Below are positions 37,777-49,000 of a stretch of 64,000 nt of DNA, piece by piece. The stretch's first letter is position 1; each line of letters begins with the position of its first letter. Location: the NCBI RefSeq assembly GCF_037975245.1, contig NC_092572.1, positions 7,083,501 to 7,147,500 on the forward strand, written 5' to 3'. The notes under the pieces are model-generated. The model did no database searches. It was given only the letters and a program-made list of their open reading frames with translations, and was not told where the DNA came from. Position numbers and translations under genes: made by a program. The DNA is from Apostichopus japonicus (Eukaryota; Echinodermata; Holothuroidea; Aspidochirotida; Stichopodidae).

Positions 37777-40700
37777 TTTCGAGGGGGGAAGTCGGCTTAA
37801 AACCAATAATTTGTTTTATTAAATTCTTTTAAATGGTACTAAAATAAATATTTTAAAAGATTTTCTTAATCCTTTTGTCTTTTGTCTTCGCAATTTCTTG
37901 ATATTTTGTTTAGAGTCTTGGGTATTGTTTTAATGTCGGGCTACAGCTTCTACAAGTTCATATTTTGCCAGAATTATTGAGATTTGTAGATGAGTTGATT
38001 ATAATTCGTCTTACTCTGCAGGTAAAAAGGAGAACAATATTTGTTTGAAAAGGACGGTAATCAAAATAATGGTTAATTATCAATACAAACAGGAATTATA
38101 TGGAGATCTAATAACACTGATTTTTACCGGTGACATTATAATGTAATAAAAATGAAATTTTGCTCTCATAGTAAATTAAATATATATGAAAAGTTTGTTT
38201 GTCATTGTTAGGATAAGAAACTTAAATTGATGTTGTCCAGGGTTCACCTATTTTCATTTTTTGGTCGTAGAAAAAGAAATGTACAGATAAAAAAGATGTA
38301 TAACATTAAATTTAAAATATATTTGCAGAATTTTAACACACATTAACAAACCTGAATTGTCTTTGTGGCATAAATAGTTGATGATTAACATAGTACGTTA
38401 TGAAACCACATAATGTATAGCCTATCTAGTGTTCATGTTATTGCATAAAACAAATTAAACAATGTAACAAAATAAGATAAATAACCCTAAATAATCTTAA
38501 ATAAATTTAAAATTATTCAGAATTTAAGGCATCTTCAAAACTTCACAGGACATGGATAAGCGTATATTGGATCTATTAATCACCTTTGGACCAGTAATGC
38601 ACCAATATTTCCAATAAGTCAATTTATTTTAACAAATCACACTATATAGGCTTAATTGTCGACATAAATTGCAAAAAAAAAAAAAAAACTGTTTAGACTG
38701 CGAAAACAACACAATAATATAGGGTATAAAAATGCAATTGGTTTGACTATTATTATAATGGAATGAAAACAATTATGTGAAAAGTATTTCAATTGATGTT
38801 AAAACAACTTTACTTGGTTAAAATTAATGATATCCTTTTTTAATTAGAGGTGCTAAGCATAATTATAAGCAAAATATTAAACTGACTGAGCAAATTTATA
38901 TCAAAATTTGTTCAACATTAAAAAAAAAAGTGTGTGAAATTGGAAAATAAAGAAAAGGATTGATAAACAGTAAATTGAAAATGGAAATTTCTAAAATAGA
39001 TTGAAACAGTATGGAATTTTCAAAAAATAAGAAAAATTGAGAGAAAGAAAAGAATAACACGATGATAACAAAAGGAAGAATAAATTCATGATTAAGTTAA
39101 AAAATGTACACAAAAATTGTAATATTAAGCGAAATTATTTTAGAACGTACCTCTTTTTACAAAGTAAAATAGGATTTAATGTAACGTTTTCTCTGTTAAT
39201 AGAGTTTCCTCTCTTCACCCGAACATAAACAAGCGAATACTATATATCCTTGTAACATGTTACTAACTAACTGATATCTGTATACTTTCTCTCATAAACT
39301 TAGTTTGTACCCACTCTGAAATTACATGAGCGAGCTTGTTAATTCTACGCATGCGCAAGTTTGTCCAGCCGCCTTAATTGGAGATTAGCGTTTTTGTGGT
39401 GAGTATAACAGTTGGGTATTAACCACTCGCAGGTGGGATTACCTGGGCGGTATATGGGGGCTATATCATTGTACGCAACATATTGTGATCGATAACAGAT
39501 GAATAACACTATAATCTCACATAACGGACATGTTTTCCTGCTTTTCATCTCTTTATAAGTTGTGTTTTGTAACAAATAACGGTTCGCATTTTCGCGGAAC
39601 TCTTCAGTGAATTAAAACTACACGCTGTGCATTGGAAATAACTCAGAACAGAGCAAACAGGAAAAAATCATGAAAAAAGATAAAAAGAAAACGCAACGTT
39701 TGAACAAATTGCCCAATCTGTGGATCATCATCTTCACCTTGTATATTTTTACGTGAAATGTTCAAATATCAAATTTCCAATAAAGAATTGAAAAAGTACG
39801 AATTTCTTTATAATAACCAAAAAGCAGTAACCAGATATTCCGTCCAAGGTTCGTGGAGGGGTTCCGGTGGGTCGGTTGGCGGTTGCACTGGAGTTTTTGA
39901 GGACAGAAGATAATAAAAGTCACTAACCGATTGTTAATTATAATATACATGCACGAACGTTTTGCCTTACGGGGATGGGTAGGCCTATAAGGGCGGGCGG
40001 CGGGGGGGGGGGGGGGTCAGGGACGGGTGGGTTACTGAAGAAATTGTCCTCTTCCAATATGGTTAACTTGTCGATTGAATGGTTATATTAATCCAGGGAG
40101 TTGTTATAGCAACTCCCTGGTCTATCTACATGGTTCATAAAACGTGGTTTCTGACTAAGGGCCTCGCATATCTTATCGACACGATGACACCGAGGATGAA
40201 ATGATTGCTAATCGAAGAGGTCAGGCGCAATATTTGTGCTAAAGTCCGAAATTTACATTAATAAACAGAGTTAAGAAGACTTTTGAGAGGGAGTGGACTG
40301 TGACGTTTGGTGTGGTTGGGGTACCTCTTCATAGAGTGAAGGGAGAAGCTTGGAAGTTGAGAATGTAATTACCCCGGTTCACAGAGAAGGTAGACCGTGT
40401 CCACATAGCTGCCGCCGATACTTCCTCGATAGCCAATCACAAACGAGATACAGTAATATCAAATCTCGTGTCCAAGAAAGATCAATACTCAATCGTCGGA
40501 CACCATTGAAACTTTAAGAAAATTAATGTTGTCCATCATGGCCGAATTTAGGGGTATTTAGCATACATTTAATGCAGCACATGGTGAAGGCAAACATCGT
40601 CTTAGTCACGTGTTTAAGAGTCTTCCGATGTAAAAAGGCTGTGATAGAGAATGACGTCATGTCTTAAATGGTTGTCATGGTAATGGCTGTTTTTTCGTAT

Positions 40701-42874
40701 CCATGTTCTTTTCTGTTCGACTTTTCTTAGAAAGATACCGTATTGTTGCAACATTTTGGCGTTTTAATGTATACATTACATTATTTAAAAATGAACAAGC
40801 ACGAGGAATTCTGTCGTACAAAGTGCAAACCAAATGTCACTCACATATAATCTATCACAGAGATGTTGGGATTGACCATGGTCAAAGTTAATAGAAACAC
40901 GTTGTTCCATAAATGAGAGCTATCTTATGACATAAAAGTCGTGTCAGGAGGTTATCAGTTTGCAAGTGTGCTATGTTATAGTGTGACGAGGAGATAAAAC
41001 CGTTTACTCTAAATTCCTGTGTTTTCACTTTTCATTTTTCAATGTGAACGTATTAGCATTGTTTTTAATTAATTCAAATACCATGTTATGTTAGCTTTAG
41101 TAATCTCCATATCTTTATATGAAAGTGAACAATGCAGCAAACAAACCAGTCTTGTTAAGACCCTGGTATGGACAGCCTAGTGTACCTTTCTTTTGCACAA
41201 AACTATTTTCCTGTATCTATTTGCTGTACTGCCCAGAGAATGCCCGCGGCAACGCTTTCGATTGATACTAGGGGTAAGTTTGTATCGGACAGATCCTCGG
41301 ACAGGTAAAATACAGTGGGCAAGCAGGCAGAAACGGACTCTGAGGCACGAACAGTTGCACGCGAGAAAAAAGTATTACAAACGACTTGGCCAAGACTACA
41401 AACAAACGGAAATTTCAAGGAAAATTGGCTTGATAACGTTATGATTTAGACTTGCTAAAGTCTCCGCTGTCTTGACATTGGAACTAACGATCTACCAATT
41501 TGGAATACAATTTGCTTACCTATTTAGACAAGTTGTTTATCTCACCGAAAGGTGAAGTTATTTGGAATGTATCTCATTTTCATCTCCTTAACATGGTTTA
41601 GCAAGTAAATTAGGCAGAGTATATCCCTTCCACTGGACCCTACTACGCCCCTTGTGTTCTGCTATCACAAAGATAACGAGTAAGCCTCGTCCCGTATATT
41701 GTATCGTGTTAATAGCTGTTGCACAGATTGAGGCCCATATCATTTAGGCTTATCGCAGCTGCCGGGATTGTGAACAATTAGTTAGTCACCTCGATCTACT
41801 ACGTGGAAATTATTTAGGTATGAAAGGAAATGAAACTAACGTCAACTTTAGTAACGACAGGGTCAACTCGTGCAAGCGTGCACCTATTGGTATAACTTAG
41901 TTAGCTATATAGTTAGCTATTATTGACCGCCGTTATTGGTCACCCTCAATGAAAAATACGAACATTTTATAGAGTTTTTTTTGGTCAAGTTTTATCAAAC
42001 CTATACCAAGAATAACTAACAGATATTGCCATTTTCATTAATCACACTTATATAATCTTTTATTTACCAATTAATTAGTATGTAATAAAGGAATTTTATT
42101 CGAATGATTATCGTCTCGTAACCAAGGCATTTTCCACCAGATTATAACAACAACTACATGAGCAGCTTGGAAAACTTCAGACCTCTGTATCTCGTAAACT
42201 TATCAAGATTATAAAGTATCCGACCCAGAAATGTGTATCCTATATGCCAATATGCTTCTGTGTTGATGATATCACCGGTTGCGTTGATTATTGCAGTCGC
42301 TTGACTACGGTACTTGTTTGCATATAGGCCTATACCTTGTCACGCTTAAATGTTCTGAGATCATTTTCTCATGGAGACATGCATTCCAGTATGCAATTTG
42401 CTCAGTCCCCATGTTCAATATGTGATAGAAAATACTTCGGACGGCATCTTAATCTGCAAGAAAAGATATAATACTCCTTTGGATTTAAGCAGCATTGATA
42501 TGCTACCAATGGTCCGTACAAAACCACTGAATTTAATAACAGAAATGACAGAGACCTTAAACTTGGTGTGAAATGTTCAGTAAAATCTATGAAGTGGTCG
42601 TGAATATAAGGAGGCTAAATCGTTTGCTCATTTTTGCCGCACATCAGGTTGACCAAATAATCACAAAATCGAAAAGTTATTGATCCTGCATAAATAAGTA
42701 GAGACACGCATGGAAAAACAAACTTTAACTATTTTCCACTGCTCAGCGTTTGAGCTATTGACATCTTTTGTGCTGCTTAGTCACCATGAGGCAAGCCATA
42801 TCAGGAAGCAATTCCATCAACACGAACTTCATGCGAACAAACCGTGGGATTGATTTATTTGTACGTAGACCGTG
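37777..42874. other. Intergenic region between divergent Bsx and CFAP44
   Basis: About 5.1 kb separating the two start codons. It would contain the Bsx promoter (no clear core element found) and the distal CFAP44 promoter. It has a long G run near 40000, a short hairpin at 40093-40120 and a CRE-type octamer at 40652. No further exon could be supported. Confidence 0.45.
40093..40120. repeat. Short hairpin related to the 18.4-kb minisatellite
   Basis: CCAGGGAGTTG and its exact complement are separated by 6 nt. The arms share CCAGGGAG with the 20-bp minisatellite at 18381-18900 and with the foldback at its left edge. Confidence 0.7.
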
Positions 42875-42881
42875 TATAAAA
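42875..42881 (+). promoter_or_regulatory. Possible TATA box of CFAP44
   Basis: TATAAAA occurs 147 bp upstream of the CFAP44 ATG. Its position could fit a start site near 42905, but in an AT-rich genome the word is common, so this is weak. Confidence 0.2.
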
Positions 42882-42919
42882 CGGCGTACCATATTGAAGC
42901 AGTTCGATTGGCATGACTT

Positions 42920-42933
42920 GTTACCGTGGTAAC
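42920..42933 (+). promoter_or_regulatory. RFX X-box upstream of CFAP44
   Basis: GTTACCGTGGTAAC is a fully palindromic match to the RFX-family X-box (GTNRCC, 0-3 bases, RGYAAC). It is 95 bp upstream of the CFAP44 start codon. RFX factors drive ciliary genes in animals through such sites close to the start, so this is the likely control element. It may lie in the proximal promoter or the 5' untranslated region, depending on the start site. Confidence 0.85.
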
Positions 42934-43027
42934 ATACACCTGTACGTTTCTCAAAGCTAGGCTTCGTAGGAATGGAATCTGCTTAGGTTCGAAATGACCT
43001 GCTGTCGGACCTAACGATAAAAGCAAA

Positions 43028-43058
43028 ATGGAAAACGATAACAATGCTGTGGATAATG
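43028..43058 (+). CDS. cfap44: CFAP44 exon 1
   Basis: Ten codons plus one base ([10 protein letters not shown]), donor G|GTAATG, phase 1. The context AAAATGG is good for initiation. Short, so less certain than later exons, but phase and X-box distance support it. Confidence 0.7.
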
Positions 43059-46000
43059 GTAATGAGTATGATTTTTTTTTGTGGCAGTATCAAAAATAAT
43101 GTCATCTCGAAACCGTAGAACACAGTTATTGCGCGTAGTCATTCCTTTCGTTAGTATTCGAATGCGTTCTCCGTAGTCTGAATGCATTGAATCCAGTTTC
43201 GCGAAATCGTATAACGTAGCTATGTGCCTAGGCCTATATACCTAGCAAGTTTCATCAGGCTTAATAGTACTTGCATGAAGGCAACGCTATTTCTGGAGTC
43301 TATAGGCTGTGTGATTAAGGCTATATTGATATTAGTCAAAAGTTTCAATATAAGCAAAAACAGTGCTAAAGGAAACTTGGGCAGAGTGTTATGCCTAGGC
43401 CTAGGCCTACACTATAACTTGTCACATATGATGAGCATTATGAATAATGAGGGAAGTACAAGTAATTTGTCCTGCTGCTGTATTCATGATATGCTTTCTG
43501 AATAACCTGGAAGCTGGGAGAACAGTTTGAGTGATAGTCCTTATTCATCCTGATGTAGGTGTTGTAAAATGATTTATGCCGACTGCCAGCCGATTAGTGT
43601 AACCGTCTAAGTTACAGTAATAGGACTGATCTCTCTAGATCTCTCTGATTTTGCTCTGCGAATGAGCTTTTTCTATCAACTACATGGTTTCATCAATGAT
43701 TTGATGACATTTTGCTAAGATGAGAATTGTACTTGTAAAGGTCTTGAGTCAAAATGCTTGTAGGGAAAATTCCTTTACAATGCATGTATTTACGCCTTAG
43801 TACATTTTACTGTATAATTTTGGTAGGCTACAAGTGCAGCTACATGTGTAAATTAACACAGTAGGCCACACAGGTCTATGCAGAGTTATGGTACATACAA
43901 CGTTTGAAACCATTCACCACCGTGACCTGTTAGCTGGGATTTAAAAGTGACTTTATAAAAGAGAGGGCTGGAGTTAGTGGTAATGGTTCTACTTCATCTT
44001 TGGGCTAGTTTAATTATTTTTTATTTTAGATTTTAATTATGATTCCTGAAACTGTTAGCATGCTATACATTAGAAACAGATGACCTTACATCTACGTTAA
44101 TTTGTTTTACATGAAATTTTACTTTTGAAGGTATTGTTTAATTCTTTGTATTGTGTTCTTTAAAGAAGATGCAGAACCTCAAGAGGTGTCTGTGGAGAAA
44201 GTGCCAGAAGAGGGTAATCAGGAAAACCCTGTAACTGATGGTGCTGAACCAATTACAGAAGATAATACCGGTGAACCAAGTACTGGAGATAATACAGGCC
44301 AACCAAGTACTGAAGATAATACCGGTGAACCAAGTAATGGAGATAATACCGGCGAACCAAGTACTGAAGATAATACCGGTGAACCAAGTAATGGAGATAA
44401 TACCGGTGAACCAGGTACTTCAGATGAGACAAAGGATTCAAATTCTACAGAAAAGACAGTGGAACCAAGTACTGGAGGAATAGATGCACCAAATAATGAA
44501 GATCATATAGGAGAAACAATTGATGATGAGAAGAAAGGGGAAGCAAATGATGACGAAAATAAAGAAGAACCAAGTGACTCAGGAGGGAAAGCAGAGCCTG
44601 TTATTACTGAGGAGAACACTGTGGATGATAATACAAAGGAATCGGAAGAAGGTCAACAGAATATGGTCGAAGGATCTGGAGACTCCGTAGAAGAAGTTAC
44701 AGAAGAGTCTGCCGAAGTGAAAGGGAATGATGAAGAGGAGGCAAATGAGAACAGTTCGCAGGTGGAGGAAGGCAATTTAAATAACAATGCAGGAGGAGAA
44801 GGAGGAGAAGGAGAAGGGTCTAATCAGACGGAAGAGGGACATGATAAGACTACAACAGAATCAGCTGAGAATGGAGAAGGTATGACAAGAGGTACTTTTT
44901 CCTTGTGTGGTAGTTGGGGGGGGGGAAGGAGGGGGGATAGGGGGAGCTTGTAATCATGGTTATCATAACCGCAACCAAATATGTTGAATATTCAGATGAC
45001 AGCATTTCACGCTGAACATTCTAAAAGCACTATACTGCCACGCTCAATGCACTTGACCTAACTATTACAATGTTTAATAGGGAAGATTCCCACACAGTAT
45101 GTCCAAATAACAACTGGTTTAATTCAAACCCTTCTTTAGATTCAAAGCCTCACACTGAAGGAGATGTCCAAGGAGAGACAGCCACTGTTGGAGATGCAGA
45201 TTCTGAGGAGAAAGTCGCAGAGAGTAAAGACGATGAAGGTCAGGAGAAAGAAGATACTGTCACAGGTAAAGTGTGGAGATAGCTTCTACAGTATTTCAAG
45301 ATAGCCACACCTCTCTTCAAGCACAAGTGCTAATTCTACCCTACACTCTTATTGTAACACTCTCACGGTAGCCTTTGACCTGTATAGTTTCAAGGTAGGC
45401 TCTGCTACCTACATTTTGGGGGTAACTACTGCATGCCTACATTCTAGAAGAAGCCACACCCTCTAAACACACTAGAGCACTACTGCTGAAATTATTTGTA
45501 AGTAATTACTCAACATGATGCTATCAAGTTGCTACCTTTGCTCTAAAGGCAGCTCCTCCACCCTATAGTCTCAAGGTAACCTCTGCTACCTACATGTTTG
45601 AGGTAACTGTGACTACTTACCATCTGGAGGTAGCCGTACCTTTTTGCACTTGAAGTGTGATAATGCTAACTTCAAATTAGTTGCGTTGTTACTTATCCTT
45701 ACACTCTCAATGTAGCTCCTCTACCCCATAGTCTCAAGGTAAACTCTGCTACCTACACTTCTGAGATAATTACTTCTACCTACGTTCTGGAAGTATACAC
45801 ATCTCTATGCACTCTAGGGCACAAAACTGCTTATTTCCCTAAGTGCTGAATTAAACTACTCATCCTTTCATTATGCAATGCTTTCAAACCAGTGACCACA
45901 GCTATTCTCTCATTCTGATTGCAATACTTGGTGGTGGTCCATTAGAACATTGTTGAAGGCTCATGACTCATATGTTTTTTCAGAAGAAGGATATAAATGA

Positions 46001-49000
46001 TTTAATGTTAAGCCACCATGATTGGCTAAAGCTGTTGTTTGTAATGGATTGCAATTTAACATGGCTTCAGTGGATACTTTTGAAATAACTTAGCTCATGG
46101 AAACTAAGGAATAAGGTTTAATATCTCATAATAGGCTCTGAAATGATAGCAAGTTTCATAATTCCATATATGTAGAAGCAGAATATGAATTGGCTTGAAA
46201 TATTAAAAGTTTCTCTTATAATTAAACCTCTACTATTAAGCAGCAGTGCCTTATATACATGTCTCATTTCTGTGTACTGGTTTAGCTGAAGACCAGGCAA
46301 AGCAGGAGAAAGGAGAGACAACTGAAGTTGAAGCTCCTAAAGATGCGGATGAAGGAGGCAAAGACACAGAAGGGGAACAAACTTCTGAAGGTCTGTCTCT
46401 TTATTTGTGCTTTTTCTGTCCACTTAATTCCTTTCTTATCAGGCAACAGTATCCCATTGGCTGTGGCCATTGAATCAGTTATGGCACAATTTTTCTGGGA
46501 CTAAGTCAGGATAGGATGGGATTGGCTGGGTGGGGTGAGGTGTGCTGAAAGTGCTTAAAGGAGTTTTGTCATGTGATCTGCATCGGCCATTTTGTTACCA
46601 TGGAAACATTACCTGTCAATATGGAATGTTATTTGTGTAGTCACACACTAAGTTAGTCCTGTTATTGTGGTTAACATCATCTCCATGCATTGGATTCCCA
46701 AGAAAGACATAAGACTGTGAAAAGTGTGAGACAAAATAGTATGATGTGTTAGCTGGAAAACTGTAGACAGCTTGTTATGCCTGATGTAACACTAAAATGG
46801 GCCTAATGTTAATGTTGATGATAAAAAATGATAAATGAAAAACTCAACATTAACTGAGCCTACTAAGGCATAGGTTCAGTCTTTTCTAAGACTGTCAACG
46901 CCTACATTCCAAAACTTTTGATATATTAGTGGGTCTGGTCTGTGTTTATGAATAGCGCCATCAAATTTCCCTTTCGTTTTTGGCAATTCTGCTTCATAGG
47001 CTAAGAAAATCAAATGCTTGGAGTGTTTGTGGTATCAAAACTATTTTTAAAATTGATAATTGCTTGGAACCCAAAATTCACTGATAACTGAGGCCAAGGT
47101 AATTTAACATTACTTACACATCAGCCATTTGAATTTGACATTGCCTTCCTCAAAGCTTACCTCACGTAAACTCTTCTATATTTTTAGTCTATTTTATTTT
47201 TGTGGTCTCAGATAAAACCAAATCTGAGGAAAAGGAAGGGAGCGAAGAGGAAGAGAAGAAGATCCCGTCAGACTTTTTCTACGATTACGAGGAGCATGCG
47301 TCTAGAGCACGTGTTACAGAAGAATCAGGCTTACCCGAGAATATCATGAATCTGGAGTATCCTTTAGTTGAAAAAAAAAATACATCCACTCATCTGAAAG
47401 GACTTCTTCTGATTATTGGGACTAAAATGGGGTTATGTGGTGGCAGCAGTTAATTGATTCCTTAGCAAAATGCTCAAATGTTTTCTTTTTCTGTATCTTT
47501 CGGCAAGAAAAATACCAACAAGCATTGATTCATCTGAAAGGGTTTCTGATTATTGGGACTGAAATTGGTTTTGTGGTGGCTGAAGTTGATTCCTTAGCAA
47601 ATTTGCTCAATTTTTTTTTTCTCTATCTTTAGGCAGAAACCACATGCTCATAACATACTATATATATTGCAAAGATATAATTTTTTCAAATTTGTGTGAT
47701 ATATTGTGAATGCATCTGGCAACAGTAGAGTGAACGACATCGTCAGGACAACCCCAGCTGAAAATATCACTCTGTTATTACGCAAGATGTATCTACATTT
47801 TACGAACGTTAAAGAGGAAATAACTATGGATCCTTAACTTTGAAACCAGGCATTCGTTTGGTTACGACTGTCACAAGATGTCCAATCTTCACATGGTAGA
47901 CCCAGATACCGTCCTGTTTGCAGCTGGTAACGTCCTCCAGATTCTAAACTTACAGACGTCGGAGCAGAAGTACATTCGTAGCATGAGTGGGGGAGGCATC
48001 GGTGCTGTGACAGTGAGTGACAATGTACCTTTGTAGGCAGTATTTAATTTTGATAAATGACAGCTGTCACATTATATAATAAATGAACAGATGAAAAGTG
48101 AGCTAAGGATTCCCAACATGGTTTCAAATTTTGTGAAGAGAAGGCCTTCTTATAGTCAGACATTTTAACAGCATACATGTGTTGATGGTGGGAGAGGAGG
48201 GGGTGTGGGAGGGGATGTTAGGAATATGAATATCTCCCTCTTTCCAAAAATACCATGTGATAAGGATAGGGAGGGGCTGTGACAGTTGGCATGGAAATCA
48301 AACTCTGTTTAGTTTGGCCGATGCAATAATTTCCCGAGGAACATCATAAAACATTTCCTTGCAGCACTTCAATATTTTACTGTGGAACTTCACAGAAACC
48401 TTTTGTCATACTCTAAATAAAATAACAAATAAAAATCTTTTGCACAAACTGGCCATATTTGCTCGATATAAATGCAATGTGTCATAGTTGCAGTGCTGTG
48501 AACCAGTTATCATTTTCATCATATTAAGGTAGCAGGAATTGATAAAGCTTAAAATTGTTGTTCAAAATGTACACAGCTAATTACACCTCAGGTCTTCCTG
48601 TCTCCTCTACCTCTTAGCAGTAAGACTTCAGAAAGCATTCTGCAGTTGATGGAGTCTATGTGAAATTGACTTTGAAAGTTAATCTTTTGACAAAATATCC
48701 AAAATAGGTTCATGTCTTGTCCTTTTTTTCTTCTTCCTAGGTTCATCCCAGCGGTAAATACTTTGTTGTGGCTGAGAAGGGTGAGATGCCAAACATAGCA
48801 ATCTACCAGTTTCCATCTTTAAGACTGTACCGGATTCTCCGAGGCGGGACGGAGAAGGCGTATTCTTTCGTGGACTTTAACCCGTCCGGTACCCTGCTGG
48901 CATCTGTGGGTAGCTACCCTGACTTCATGCTGACTGTCTGGGACTGGGAGCAGGAGAAAACCATGTTGAGAACCAAGGCCTTCTCCCAAGATGTCTTCAG

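Noticed and set aside
44238..44483. Alternative frames over the CFAP44 exon 2 repeat on both strands
   Set aside because: A 27-bp period keeps every frame open; the acidic frame is the one that splices in phase.
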